A DNA stretch of 64,000 nt from Marinoscillum pacificum (GCF_024714495.1 NZ_JAMZMJ010000005.1:335347-399346); one strand, 5' to 3'; positions 9,372-19,430 are shown, counted from the first letter of the stretch. A program made the numbers and translations. Notes: generated from the letters alone by a model not told the origin.

Positions 9372-10295
9372 ATGATTGAGACTCCTATACTTATCCTTGT
9401 TTTTAATCGACCTGACAAAATAAAGCTTTTGTTAAATGAGCTTAAACTTTTTAAGCCAATTAAAATTTATATCGGAGCAGATGGACCCAGAAATCAAAAA
9501 GAAATGTCGCTTACCAACGAAGTTCGCAAAATAATCGACAACAGCATCAATTGGGAATGTGATGTTTTCAAACTCTATCGAGAGGAGAACTTGGGACTGA
9601 GAGTTGCCGTGAGTCAATCTATCACCTGGTTTTTTGAAAATGAAGATGCTGGTATTATTCTAGAAGACGACTGTTTACCATCGAGTGCTTTTTTTAAATA
9701 CGCCGATACACTATTAAAAAAACATTATTCCGATCACAAAATTTTTCACATATCAGGCAACAACTTACGACCAACGAATGACCATTCCTACCACCTCAGT
9801 AAATATCCAAGAGTATGGGGTTGGGCTACCTGGAAGCGCGCCTGGAAAAGCTACGATGATAGTGATGACTTCATTTCTCAATTGACTAAAAAGCAAATTA
9901 AAAAAATGTTTCCTCGAGCCATTGACAGAGCTTTTTGGTCCATCATTATCGATAAGATGAAATTACCCAATGGAACCTTAAAAAGAAGATCTTGGGCCTA
10001 TTTTTGGGCGTTAAACATTAGAAGTCAGCAAGGATACGCTATCCAACCAGAACAAAACTTAATTCATAATGTAGGATTTTCCTTGGATTCAACGAACACT
10101 AAAGCAGACTCAAGACTCGAACGACTATCCAGTAAAAACACTGCTGCAGCCAGTGAAATAACAGTCATTGACTACCCTTCTTATCAGGAAGAAAAAGACA
10201 ATGACTTTGTTGATAATATCCTAATTGAAAGTCGAATGAGTTATTTCAAAATCATTGTGAAAATTATTTTCCCCTTCTTGAAGCCAAGACATTAG
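9372..10295 (+). CDS. glycosyltransferase family 2-like, HlpA-type
   Basis: A 307-residue GT-A protein resembling the group annotated as hemolytic protein HlpA-like / GNT-I-like. The start 'TPILILVFNRPDKIKLLL' (4-21), 'YIGADGPR' and the DxD-containing 'AGIILEDDCLPSSAFF' (about 94-109) mark the nucleotide-sugar site; 'VWGWATWKRAWKSYD' follows. It stands alone on the forward strand between two reverse genes. Its last 32 bases overlap the 3' end of the convergent YfhO gene. Sugar donor unknown. Confidence 0.75.
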   Translation: MIETPILILVFNRPDKIKLLLNELKLFKPIKIYIGADGPRNQKEMSLTNEVRKIIDNSINWECDVFKLYREENLGLRVAVSQSITWFFENEDAGIILEDDCLPSSAFFKYADTLLKKHYSDHKIFHISGNNLRPTNDHSYHLSKYPRVWGWATWKRAWKSYDDSDDFISQLTKKQIKKMFPRAIDRAFWSIIIDKMKLPNGTLKRRSWAYFWALNIRSQQGYAIQPEQNLIHNVGFSLDSTNTKADSRLERLSSKNTAAASEITVIDYPSYQEEKDNDFVDNILIESRMSYFKIIVKIIFPFLKPRH

Positions 10296-12684
10296 GAAAA
10301 TAGCTTTTAGCAATCAATAGACCCAACCCAATTACTAACAACACCGTAGAGCACCAAATTATGAACTTGCCACTTGAACTACTCAAAGGCTCATACCTAA
10401 ACTCTATTTGATGCTCACCTGATGGCAATTCCATCCCTCTCAAAACATAGTTCACTCTAACATAGTCTACTTCTTCTCCATCCACATATGCATTCCAACC
10501 AGGTGCATAGTAGATTTCCGAAAACACTGCAAATTGAGACTCATCAGACATATATGAATAAATCATTTTCTCAGGATGATATTTTTTTAACTCTACAGAA
10601 CCTTCGGCAGAATATGTCTTTTCAGACATAGCAGGAAACTTCGATTGGTCTACAATTGCCTCGTTCGCCGGATCAATTTCACCGAGTTTTTCATATTCCG
10701 AGTCAACATCTTCCACCAATGAAACTTGATCCACCAGCCATGCATTGCCAAGTGCTTTTGAATTTCGTTGCGCAATGGGACCATTTTGACCTTTTACGAT
10801 ATAGTACTTTGCATTAAGCATACCCAAAACCGATTCATTTACACTTTGAATATATTTATCAATCAACTCTTGATAACGCTGCATTTTGATCGCACTATAT
10901 CCTAATATAGAATAGTGATGATAGGCTGTTAACCCATCACTAAATGGATTTGCAGAAGCAAGATTAAGCACTCTGAAATAACTCTTATCCTGGTTAATTT
11001 GCTTATTCGCTTTAGATGGTTGAAAAACCTGCTGCGCCATTCTACGATTAGTTTGGAAATCATCCTCACCTAAATAACGTTTATCAACAACCCATAAGTC
11101 AACTAAGATCAGTAAGGCACAAGCAATAAGCAGGTGTGTCATCTTAATGATGTTCTTAGTATACAACCAAAGCGCACCACCAATTAAAATTGTAAAAATG
11201 ATGGACCTCAACAAACTGGAATTAAACAAGTCCTTACGATCCATTTGAAGTGCAGTAAGCAACCAATCAGGAAAACCATACGCGGCATCGTTTAATCCTT
11301 GAAAATCGAAAAATGCATTTTTAAATAAATAAAAGAATACCCCAATCCCTGCTACAACACCAACAGAAATCAACACATTTTTGCTCGCTATATTGAGTCT
11401 ATCTGACTTCTTAATTAGCACGTCTAGCGCCATAAAGCCCAAAAAGGGAACAAGTAACTGAGCCACACTCAAAATCATTGTTACTGATCTGAATTTATTG
11501 TAAAGTGGCACGTAATAGAAGAAAATATCTGTGAACCATTCCAGGTTTTTACCCATGGCTAAGAGTAATGAAAGCACTATCAATACAAGAGCCCAGTATT
11601 TAATCTCGCTTTTGATAATGAATAGGCTAAGAATGAATAGGAAACAAACTGTAATTCCAAAATAAATTGGGCCTCCTGTAAATGGCTGGCTTCCCCAATA
11701 AAGAGGTACGTTAGAAGTTACATTTGCAATAGTTCCTGCGTCAACACCACGAGCAGATAAGGCCTGAAATACTTCCGAGTCGCGATCTAAGCTTTCACCA
11801 GATGCACCACCATGAAAGTAAGGGAACATCAATGTAAGTGTTTCCATTTTTCCATTACTCCAGCTTAAGGCATAATCCTTACTCAACCCATCATTACTTA
11901 CATTATCTCCTTGTTTCGTTAATTCGCTGCCTCCTCGTGTGGAGTAATCAGAATATTCTATTGTAGAATAAAGCTTTGTGAAATTACACCCAATAGCAAT
12001 CAGGGTTGCAACAGCCAATACACCAGTTGCCTTTCCAAACAAATTCCAGTCCTTACTTTTGGTCGTTTTGTATACCACAACTACCAAATATGCCAACACC
12101 ATAATCAGCAAATAATAGGTAATTTGGATATGGCCATAATACAACTGAAATCCTGCAGAAATCATCGTCAAAACTCCACCTTTAAGCAATTCGCCTCTAT
12201 ATGCTAGTATAATACCTGCCAGTACAGGTGCCATAAAAGCCATTGCAATTACTTTATTATCATGCCCTACTTCTACACTAATAATGTTAAATGATGCTAG
12301 TGAATAAGCCATTGCACCAATACCTGCTACCCATTTTGAGGCACCATTAACTAACATCAAAACATAAAAACCAAGAAACAATGCAAAAACCATCATTATA
12401 GGCTTTGGAAAAAGTCCATAAAAAAATAGGTTATTCATTATTTTAAAAGGATTGTACTCTGAACTCATCATCAAAGGAACTCCCGAAAATTCACGTGGAT
12501 TCCAATGTATTTGCTCACCATTCTCCTTGTAATCGGATATCTCTTTATTAACCCCTGTTAACTGTACATTATCACTTTGCACTAGTGTTTTTCCAGAATA
12601 AAGTGGCGCAAAAAAAACGCTGATAAGTACAAAAAATAAAGTGATTGGAATCAGATGCAATAAGCTGCTCTTGTTGATTTTCAT
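10264..12684 (-). CDS. YfhO family membrane protein (GT-C-like)
   Basis: An 806-residue membrane protein with about 12-14 transmembrane segments and a large extracytoplasmic C-terminal part, fitting Bacterial membrane protein YfhO (PF09586). The first loop holds a GT-C-like acidic site ('KTLVQSDNVQLTGVNKEISD'). The C-terminal globular part contains 'AVFSEIYYAPGWNAYVDGEE', a strongly conserved YfhO segment, and a last transmembrane helix. In Firmicutes YfhO-type proteins transfer sugars from undecaprenyl carriers outside the membrane; the same chemistry here is inferred. The gene lies 11 bases downstream of the DegT aminotransferase and is likely co-transcribed with it. Confidence 0.8.
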   Translation of the reverse strand: MKINKSSLLHLIPITLFFVLISVFFAPLYSGKTLVQSDNVQLTGVNKEISDYKENGEQIHWNPREFSGVPLMMSSEYNPFKIMNNLFFYGLFPKPIMMVFALFLGFYVLMLVNGASKWVAGIGAMAYSLASFNIISVEVGHDNKVIAMAFMAPVLAGIILAYRGELLKGGVLTMISAGFQLYYGHIQITYYLLIMVLAYLVVVVYKTTKSKDWNLFGKATGVLAVATLIAIGCNFTKLYSTIEYSDYSTRGGSELTKQGDNVSNDGLSKDYALSWSNGKMETLTLMFPYFHGGASGESLDRDSEVFQALSARGVDAGTIANVTSNVPLYWGSQPFTGGPIYFGITVCFLFILSLFIIKSEIKYWALVLIVLSLLLAMGKNLEWFTDIFFYYVPLYNKFRSVTMILSVAQLLVPFLGFMALDVLIKKSDRLNIASKNVLISVGVVAGIGVFFYLFKNAFFDFQGLNDAAYGFPDWLLTALQMDRKDLFNSSLLRSIIFTILIGGALWLYTKNIIKMTHLLIACALLILVDLWVVDKRYLGEDDFQTNRRMAQQVFQPSKANKQINQDKSYFRVLNLASANPFSDGLTAYHHYSILGYSAIKMQRYQELIDKYIQSVNESVLGMLNAKYYIVKGQNGPIAQRNSKALGNAWLVDQVSLVEDVDSEYEKLGEIDPANEAIVDQSKFPAMSEKTYSAEGSVELKKYHPEKMIYSYMSDESQFAVFSEIYYAPGWNAYVDGEEVDYVRVNYVLRGMELPSGEHQIEFRYEPLSSSSGKFIIWCSTVLLVIGLGLLIAKSYFPNVLASRRGK

Positions 12685-12695
12685 AATGAATGGAA

Positions 12696-13745
12696 TCAGA
12701 TCTGTTTTAATTGTTCACAAATGTATGATAATTCTTGAGTTGTCAGTTCTGGAAAGACTGGCAACGACATTACCTGTTCAGATAATTTTGCAGCATTTGG
12801 AAATTCAGAGCTAGAATTAAGTATGAAATTATAATGCAATTCTGTACTCACTCCTGATTTAGCCAGGTGACTTCTAAAAACCTCTCTCTGATCATGATTC
12901 AGAACAAATTGATAGTTAACAGAGTTAGATGAATCTAACAGAAGGTTATTAGATAGTATTGTACTGTAGGACGAAGCAATTTCCTTGCGTCGAGAATTCC
13001 ACTGATCTAAGTACGAAAGTTTAACATTCAAAATAGCTGCTTGTAGTTCGTCTAACCTTGAGTTTCTACCAGGTTGTGTAAAACTCCCTGCAGAATCTTT
13101 CCCGTAATTTTTCAACCTTCGTAAAGACTCAGCCAAGTCCCCATTATTGGTGACTAACGCTCCTCCATCACCAAAACACCCCAGGTTTTTAGTAGGGTAA
13201 AAACTGAAAACAGAAAGATCTCCGAAATTCCCTACTTTCCTTCCTTCCACTTCTGCCCCATGTGCCTGAGCACAATCCTCAACTAAATACAATTGATTCT
13301 TATCACAAATATTCCTAAGCTCTACAATTGCACAAGGCTTACCATACAGATGTGTAGGCATGATCGCTTTTGTCTTTGGCGTAATTGCAGCCTCAATTAA
13401 TGAAACATCCATATTTCCTGTATGACCTTCAACATCGACAAAAACAGGAATTGCTTCAGCTCGCTGAACAGCGTGCTTTCCCGAAATCCATCCGAATGCC
13501 GGTAAAATCACTTCATCTCCGGGCCCAATACCTAAAACCTCAAGGGACATTTCAATTGCATCAGTACCATTAGCACAAGAAACACAATGATTTGCTCCTA
13601 AATATTGAGCGAAATCGTGTTCGAATCTCTCTACCTCTTCCCCTCCTATATATCGTCCACTTTTCAAAACCCTACCATAAGCAGAATCCAGCTCTTCTTG
13701 CAATGAAATCGTTTGTCTTGTAAGATCGAAAAAAGGAATATTCAT
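12696..13745 (-). CDS. DegT/DnrJ/EryC1/StrS sugar aminotransferase
   Basis: A PLP-dependent aminotransferase of the DegT family, 349 residues from the chosen start. The PLP lysine lies in 'FSFYPTKNLGCFGDGGALVT'; 'SCANGTDAIEMSLEVLGIGPG' and 'VEDCAQAHGA' are further family motifs. I prefer the ATG at 13745 (MNIPFFDLTRQ), because family members begin with this 'IPFxDL' segment; an in-frame start at 13781 would add 12 unlikely residues. It makes an amino sugar nucleotide (3- or 4-amino) for the glycan locus. It is the first gene of a reverse pair with the YfhO gene. Confidence 0.85.
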   Translation of the reverse strand: MNIPFFDLTRQTISLQEELDSAYGRVLKSGRYIGGEEVERFEHDFAQYLGANHCVSCANGTDAIEMSLEVLGIGPGDEVILPAFGWISGKHAVQRAEAIPVFVDVEGHTGNMDVSLIEAAITPKTKAIMPTHLYGKPCAIVELRNICDKNQLYLVEDCAQAHGAEVEGRKVGNFGDLSVFSFYPTKNLGCFGDGGALVTNNGDLAESLRRLKNYGKDSAGSFTQPGRNSRLDELQAAILNVKLSYLDQWNSRRKEIASSYSTILSNNLLLDSSNSVNYQFVLNHDQREVFRSHLAKSGVSTELHYNFILNSSSEFPNAAKLSEQVMSLPVFPELTTQELSYICEQLKQI

Positions 13746-13853
13746 AAGCTGGTTACAAATTAGGAGATTATTGAAAATCATCCTTCAATAGCAGGGATAT
13801 TTTAACTAATATTGGCCTCCGAAAGCAAAGAAACAACATAGCCCCTTAAATTA

Positions 13854-13861
13854 TAACTTTG
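13854..13861 (+). promoter_or_regulatory. -7 box immediately before pfkA
   Basis: TAACTTTG matches TAnnTTTG exactly and ends five bases before the pfkA ATG at 13867. If used, transcription would begin at or very near the start codon, giving a leaderless or near-leaderless mRNA. No clear -33 TTG box at the normal distance. Confidence 0.4.
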
Positions 13862-13866
13862 GAAAT

Positions 13867-14838
13867 ATGAAAAGTATTGGTGTTTTTACATCAGGAGGTG
13901 ATGCGCCGGGCATGAATGCCTGTATACGATCAGTTGTAAGAACGGGGCTCTACCTTGGGCTTGATGTCTACGGAATCAAGTATGGATACAATGGAATGAT
14001 TGATGGAGACATCTACAAAATGAAGTCTTATTCCGTATCCAACATCGTTCAGCGTGGAGGAACAATCCTGAAATCTGCCAGATCTATGGAATTTAAAACC
14101 AAAGAAGGTAGAGCAAAGGCTTACGAACAACTTAAGAAAAGAGGCATTGAAGGTCTTGTTGCTGTAGGTGGTGACGGTACATTTACTGGTGCTAATATTT
14201 TTTATGAAGAATATGGCATTCCAATCGTAGGTGCTCCAGGTACTATCGATAATGACTTGTATGGCTCTGATTATACCATCGGTTTTGATACCGCAGTAAA
14301 TACAGCGCTTGACGCAATTGATAAAATTCGTGATACAGCTAATTCTCACGACAGAGTTTTCTTTATTGAAGTAATGGGAAGACACTCTGGTTATATCGCC
14401 ATCCAAAGTGGTATTGGTGGAGGTGCTGAAATGGTAATGGTTCCTGAAACTTCTACTACTATCAATGATGTAATCAATACCTTAAGAGAAGGAAGAGATA
14501 AGCAAAAGACATCTTCTATCGTAGTTGTAGCAGAAGGTGGTGAGCAAGGTGATGCTCACGAAATTGCTGGAAAAGTATCTAAAGAAATTCCTGAATTAGA
14601 CATTAGAGTATCTACACTTGGTCACATCCAGCGTGGAGGCTCACCTACTTCATACGACAGAATCTTGTCATCTCGATTAGGAATGGCGGCTGTTGAAGGT
14701 CTGGTAAATGGAGAAAAGAATGTGATGGTTGGTGTCGTTAATGACAAAATCACTTTCACAAGCTTCAAACTTGCTATCTCTAAAGCAAAACCAATCAATC
14801 AAGAATTGATGAGATTGGTAGAGATACTAAGCATCTAA
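13867..14838 (+). CDS. pfkA: ATP-dependent 6-phosphofructokinase
   Basis: Glycolytic enzyme that phosphorylates fructose 6-phosphate with ATP; 323 residues, the usual bacterial length. Visible sites: ATP loop 'GVFTSGGDAPGMNACIRSVV' (5-24), 'GGDGTF' (101-106) with Gly104, which marks ATP rather than pyrophosphate use, 'APGTIDNDL' with catalytic Asp128, 'MGRHSGYIA', and 'LGHIQRGGSPTSYDR'. It is monocistronic by layout; its last 12 bases overlap the 3' end of convergent miaA. A consensus -7 box sits just before the ATG. Confidence 0.97.
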   Translation: MKSIGVFTSGGDAPGMNACIRSVVRTGLYLGLDVYGIKYGYNGMIDGDIYKMKSYSVSNIVQRGGTILKSARSMEFKTKEGRAKAYEQLKKRGIEGLVAVGGDGTFTGANIFYEEYGIPIVGAPGTIDNDLYGSDYTIGFDTAVNTALDAIDKIRDTANSHDRVFFIEVMGRHSGYIAIQSGIGGGAEMVMVPETSTTINDVINTLREGRDKQKTSSIVVVAEGGEQGDAHEIAGKVSKEIPELDIRVSTLGHIQRGGSPTSYDRILSSRLGMAAVEGLVNGEKNVMVGVVNDKITFTSFKLAISKAKPINQELMRLVEILSI

Positions 14839-15744
14839 AGATTTTGAGATCAACTGAATGGCCTTTTCAAGGTCATTTGGTTGCATCCAATTAATTTCCT
14901 CGTCTTTTTTAAACCATGTCATCTGACGTTTGGCATATCTTCGGCTATTTCGCTTCAATAATCTAATGGCTTCTTCCCTATCATATGCGCCATCCATAAA
15001 GCCAAATATTTCAGAATATCCTACAGTTTGCAAAGCATTATGTTCTTTATAAGCCTTTAAGGATTCTGCTTCTTCAAACAATCCCTGATCAATCATCAGA
15101 TCCATTCTTTGATTGATTCGATCAAACAAATGCTCCCGATCCATTTCCAATCCAATCTTTATATTCTCAAAAGACCGTTCTTTGGATTGATGGCCTTTCC
15201 TGAATTCGGAAAATGGTTTCCCTGTAGACCGAATAACTTCGAGAGCTCTTATTACTCGTTGATGATTATAGCGATCAACTTGTTCATAATATTTAGGATC
15301 AATCTCTTGAAGTTCCTCTAATAAGGGATCTAACCCGTTTTCTGCAAACTCTTTGTTTAGGTCATCTCGCAAACTCAAATCAACTTTCGGCATTTCATCA
15401 AAACCCTCCCAAACTGCTTTGAAAAACAATCCGGATCCACCTACCATGACAACAACATCATGTTTTTGATAAAGCTTATCTAAAAGCTGGAGAACATCCT
15501 GTTCAAATTGACCAACGTTGTAATATTCTTTAATCGAATGGGAATTAATAAAGTGATGTGGTGCAGCTGCAAGTTCTTCCTGAGCAGGTTTCGCAGTACC
15601 GATCTCCATTTCGCAATAAAATTGCCTCGAATCAGCGCTGATAATCTCGGTATTATATTTTTTAGCCAATTCAATAGCAAACTTCGTCTTACCGATAGCA
15701 GTAGGACCAACTATAGAAACCAGGATCTTTCTTTTAGCACACAT
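14827..15744 (-). CDS. miaA: tRNA dimethylallyltransferase
   Basis: Adds a dimethylallyl group to N6 of A37 in tRNAs that read U-starting codons. The 305-residue length is typical. The P-loop is 'VGPTAIGKTKFAIELA' (13-28), followed by 'IISADSRQFYCEMEIGTAKP' (34-53), and 'HQRVIRALEV' with 'YAKRQMTWF' near the end. The minus strand 9-16 nt upstream of the ATG reads TACTTTCG (15753-15760), one base from the -7 consensus. The gene runs tail to tail into pfkA. Confidence 0.96.
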   Translation of the reverse strand: MCAKRKILVSIVGPTAIGKTKFAIELAKKYNTEIISADSRQFYCEMEIGTAKPAQEELAAAPHHFINSHSIKEYYNVGQFEQDVLQLLDKLYQKHDVVVMVGGSGLFFKAVWEGFDEMPKVDLSLRDDLNKEFAENGLDPLLEELQEIDPKYYEQVDRYNHQRVIRALEVIRSTGKPFSEFRKGHQSKERSFENIKIGLEMDREHLFDRINQRMDLMIDQGLFEEAESLKAYKEHNALQTVGYSEIFGFMDGAYDREEAIRLLKRNSRRYAKRQMTWFKKDEEINWMQPNDLEKAIQLISKSLDA

Positions 15745-15785
15745 TTCAGGCTCGAAAGTAGCATTAATTACCTAATTTTAAAGGA

Positions 15786-18700
15786 ATGGATGTGGTTAAC
15801 TCTGATATCAAATCTCTTCAGGAAGAAGTTGCTGCCTTAAAAAAGGAACTCGACAAATCTCATCGAGATTATTATGACCTGGTGGACAAAACCAACTTTC
15901 ATCTCAAAGAATTATTCGATTCCTCCAATGATCTCATTCAAATCTTTAAACCTAATGGTGATTTCAGGTTTGTCAATGAAGCATGGAGAAACAAATTAGG
16001 ATATCGAGAAGAAGAAGTATTTGACCTTAAGTTCATGGATGTGGTTCATCCCGATTATCGCAAAAAAACGCTATCCAATCTCCTTAAAATAACGGCTGGA
16101 AGTAGTCTAGAACGATTTGAAACAGTTCTCAGAACCAAATATGGCAAGAACATCTATGTCATCGGCAAGCTTACCTCGGTTTTTGAAAACGGTGATCCTG
16201 TAGAGTATAGATGTGTCTTTTTTGATATCACTGAACGGTTCAGAGCAGAGAGAGCCCAAAGTCTATACTACAAAATAGCCAATATCACAATCATCCGAAA
16301 TCGGTTGGAGGATTTCTACGGGCAGATATATCATGAGCTAAATGAAATATTAAAAGTTAGAAACTTTAGTGTGGCCATGAGATCCAATAAAGCCTACCAA
16401 TATGCCTACTGGATCAACGAGCATGAAGAAACAACTGGAGCAACTCTTAAGAAGGATGTAGAAAGACTTCTTGCAGATTACACATTTGAACGTGGCAAAC
16501 CTCTCATTATTTACAATGAAGGAATCGAGAAAATAGCGAGTCAAAAGAAAGTTAAACTCTATGATCCACTACCTAATATTTGGTTAGGTGTTCTGATACA
16601 GATGGATGCTAAACCGATTGGAGTATTAAGCATATTCTCCTATTTGGATCAATCAGCGTACAACCATAAAGATTTGGAGCTCTTAGATTTTATCTCCGGG
16701 CAAATAACTCTTGCTCTAGAAAGAAAACAGAATGAGGAGAAAATCCAGAACCAAGGAGCAAGAATCAATGCAATATTTGAAAGCAGTACACACCAAATCT
16801 GGTCACTAAACAGAAGCTATACATTTACTTCTTTCAATCAGAATTATGCTGATGCCTTTGTAAAATATTATGGATTCACACCTGAAATAGGCATGTCTTT
16901 GCCAATGCTGGATAATAAAAATGTCAAAAAACAGACCATTGAATTTTGGACGAAAAAATACGATGCCGCATTTTCTGGCGAAAGCTTAAACTTCCAACAC
17001 AGCATCAAAACCTTGAAAGGAAAGAAAGTCTGGAGAGATGTATTCATCAACCCAATTTTTCTACCTGATGGAAGTATTCATGAGATTTCAGTGATTGCTA
17101 ACGACATAACAGAGAAAAAATCTTCAGAAACAGCTCTGAAGGAAAGTGAGGAAAAGTTCAGAAACATCTTTGAATCGTTCCAGGATATTTATTTCCGGTG
17201 TGATATGGATGGAATCATCTCTATGGTAAGCCCATCAGTGGAACGAGTTCTTGGATATTCACCACAAGAAATCATCGGCAATCAAATCACTCAGTTTTTC
17301 ATAAGTAAGAGCAAACTGTCTCAGCTTTTCAAAAGCTTATATGAACACAAACAAGTTCAAAATTTTGAAGGTGAAGTCAAGACACGCACTGGAGAGGAAA
17401 TTCAGTTTTTGAGTAACGTCAGATTGATCAAACGCACAAGAAATCAATTCGAAATTGAAGGAGTAGCTAGAGACATTTCCAAACTGAAAGAAACCAATAA
17501 ACAATTAAGAGAAGCCAAAGAAGTAGCCGAACGCTCTTTACAAATCCGAGAGAGATTCCTTGCCAACATGAGTCATGAGATCCGAACGCCGATGAATGGA
17601 GTGATTGGCATGATTGATTTACTTGGCTCTACTGAACTGGATGAAGAACAATCAGAGTATATCCGTACTATTAAAAAGTCATCTGACAGCTTGCTTCATA
17701 TCCTCAATGATATACTCGATTTATCAAAAATAGAGGCAGGAAAAATGAAGCTTCGACAGGATCCTGTTAAGCTTATTGACACCTTCGAAAAAGTATATGA
17801 GCTCTATTCCCAGCAAGCCCATCTCAGTAAAAACTCTTTGTATTATCATTTAGACGAAAGCTTACCTGAATACATATTAGCTGATGAAACTCGACTTACT
17901 CAGGTCCTATCTAACCTAACAAGTAATGCTATCAAGTTCTCTCCACAGAAAGGAACTATCAACCTAAGTATCAGAGTGATGGAGCAGAAAAGCAATAAAT
18001 ACAAGTTCAAAGTTTCGATTAAAGACTCTGGTATAGGAATCTCTAAAAAGGACATTGATAAATTATTTCAGAATTTTAGTCAAATAGACAGCTCTAGCAG
18101 TAAGAATTTCTCAGGTACAGGTTTAGGGTTGGCGATATCCAAAGAACTGGTTAAGTCTATGGATGGCGATATTGGAGTAGCCTCAACCCCAGGGTTTGGA
18201 AGTACTTTTTGGTTTACTTTCTGGGCAGAATCAATTCCTTCGGAGCAAGTAGTAGAAAAGAAAGATGATGGTGCTATCATCAAAGAATTCAAAGAAACTA
18301 GTCCAAGAATTCTACTCGTAGACGATAACAATATAAATAGAAACGTTGCTTGTACTATTTTAACTAAAGCAGGCTGTCAAGTAGAAGAAGCCCAAAGTGG
18401 ATTCGAAGCAATCGAAAAAGTTAAAGCTAAAAAATTTGACCTGATCTTTATGGACATCCAAATGCCAGAAATGGATGGAGTCGAAGCAACTCAAAAAATC
18501 AAAGGTTTGAAACTAAAAAACCTGGCCCCCATTGTAGCGATGACGGCATATTCTATGGAGGAAGATCGCACGAAGTTTTTAAGCAAAGGCCTGGACGATT
18601 ACATCGCCAAACCTATCAAAGCAATCAATTTGATTGACAAAGTGAAGAGCTGGATCCACTTCGAACCAAAGTCAGTAAACTCAGAAGTTTTCAAAGAAAC

Positions 18701-19049
18701 TACAGAAGAACTGGTTATAAATCAAAATACATTAAATCAGTTGTATAAATTTGGGGGTAAAGAATTAATTGAAAGTGTGTTGGCAGACTTTGATGTGGAA
18801 GCCACACAACAAGTAATTGATTCAAAGAAGTATCTAAAGTCTCATGATTATGAACTCATGCGACAAGAACTTCACACCTTGAAAGGCAATGCCGGAACGT
18901 TTGGCATTGAACGGCTTGCTACCATTGCAATGAAAATGGAGCAAAACCTTAAAGTAGGACCATATGATGAACTATCAGATGATATGAAAATGTTGGAGTT
19001 TTGCCTGGAAGAGTTTAAAGAGAGTTACCATACCTTTATCAATACCTAA
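15786..19049 (+). CDS. hybrid sensor histidine kinase with PAS, GAF, receiver and Hpt domains
   Basis: A 1087-residue, apparently soluble sensor kinase; I see no transmembrane segment. Order: short coiled coil (1-35), PAS (about 40-155), GAF-like (160-315), PAS (325-445), PAS (455-570), HisKA with phospho-His597 in 'FLANMSHEIRTPMNG', HATPase with N-box 'SNLTSNAIKFSP' and 'DSGIGI'/'GTGLGLAISK', receiver with Asp890 in 'FMDIQMPEMDG', and a C-terminal Hpt domain with His1030 in 'ELHTLKGNAGTFG'. A full internal phosphorelay is thus present. A lone receiver gene follows after three bases and is the likely final target. Signal unknown; cytoplasmic redox or a small ligand is plausible. Confidence 0.92.
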   Translation: MDVVNSDIKSLQEEVAALKKELDKSHRDYYDLVDKTNFHLKELFDSSNDLIQIFKPNGDFRFVNEAWRNKLGYREEEVFDLKFMDVVHPDYRKKTLSNLLKITAGSSLERFETVLRTKYGKNIYVIGKLTSVFENGDPVEYRCVFFDITERFRAERAQSLYYKIANITIIRNRLEDFYGQIYHELNEILKVRNFSVAMRSNKAYQYAYWINEHEETTGATLKKDVERLLADYTFERGKPLIIYNEGIEKIASQKKVKLYDPLPNIWLGVLIQMDAKPIGVLSIFSYLDQSAYNHKDLELLDFISGQITLALERKQNEEKIQNQGARINAIFESSTHQIWSLNRSYTFTSFNQNYADAFVKYYGFTPEIGMSLPMLDNKNVKKQTIEFWTKKYDAAFSGESLNFQHSIKTLKGKKVWRDVFINPIFLPDGSIHEISVIANDITEKKSSETALKESEEKFRNIFESFQDIYFRCDMDGIISMVSPSVERVLGYSPQEIIGNQITQFFISKSKLSQLFKSLYEHKQVQNFEGEVKTRTGEEIQFLSNVRLIKRTRNQFEIEGVARDISKLKETNKQLREAKEVAERSLQIRERFLANMSHEIRTPMNGVIGMIDLLGSTELDEEQSEYIRTIKKSSDSLLHILNDILDLSKIEAGKMKLRQDPVKLIDTFEKVYELYSQQAHLSKNSLYYHLDESLPEYILADETRLTQVLSNLTSNAIKFSPQKGTINLSIRVMEQKSNKYKFKVSIKDSGIGISKKDIDKLFQNFSQIDSSSSKNFSGTGLGLAISKELVKSMDGDIGVASTPGFGSTFWFTFWAESIPSEQVVEKKDDGAIIKEFKETSPRILLVDDNNINRNVACTILTKAGCQVEEAQSGFEAIEKVKAKKFDLIFMDIQMPEMDGVEATQKIKGLKLKNLAPIVAMTAYSMEEDRTKFLSKGLDDYIAKPIKAINLIDKVKSWIHFEPKSVNSEVFKETTEELVINQNTLNQLYKFGGKELIESVLADFDVEATQQVIDSKKYLKSHDYELMRQELHTLKGNAGTFGIERLATIAMKMEQNLKVGPYDELSDDMKMLEFCLEEFKESYHTFINT

Positions 19050-19052
19050 ACG

Positions 19053-19430
19053 ATGAGTAAGAAAATTCTAGTAGCTGAAGACAGCTCTGTCATCCAAAAC
19101 CTGACAAAAAAGATCCTAACATTACAAAATTACCAGATCAGTGCTGTAAAAAATGGTAAGCAAGTCATTGATAAATTGAGTAGCGAGACTTTTGATTTGA
19201 TCCTAATGGACATTCACATGCCACAAATGGATGGAATGGAATGCGCCAGAAAGATTCGTCAAATGACAGGAGAAATTGCCAATGTTCCCATAATTGCCAT
19301 CACGGGTAACGCCAATAATTACAGCATGGATGATTTCAAGGAAGCAGGAATAAACGAATTCATTCCAAAACCACTCAACTATGACAATCTGGTGACAGTG
19401 GTGAATAATTATTTAGCCAATGGAAATTAA
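19053..19430 (+). CDS. CheY-like single-domain response regulator
   Basis: A 125-residue stand-alone receiver. Asp53 in 'LILMDIHMPQMDG' is the phospho-acceptor, the acidic pair is in 'LVAEDSS' (6-12), and the conserved Lys is in 'FIPKPLNYDN'. It has no output domain, so it acts by protein contact or as a phosphorelay intermediate. It lies 3 bases after the hybrid kinase, whose Hpt domain is the obvious phosphate donor. Its end overlaps the next small gene by 11 bases. Confidence 0.92.
   Translation: MSKKILVAEDSSVIQNLTKKILTLQNYQISAVKNGKQVIDKLSSETFDLILMDIHMPQMDGMECARKIRQMTGEIANVPIIAITGNANNYSMDDFKEAGINEFIPKPLNYDNLVTVVNNYLANGN

Noticed and set aside
13930..14406. 158-residue reverse frame inside pfkA
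   Set aside because: It lies fully within a well-conserved enzyme gene, has no recognisable domain, and looks like a shadow of pfkA codon use.
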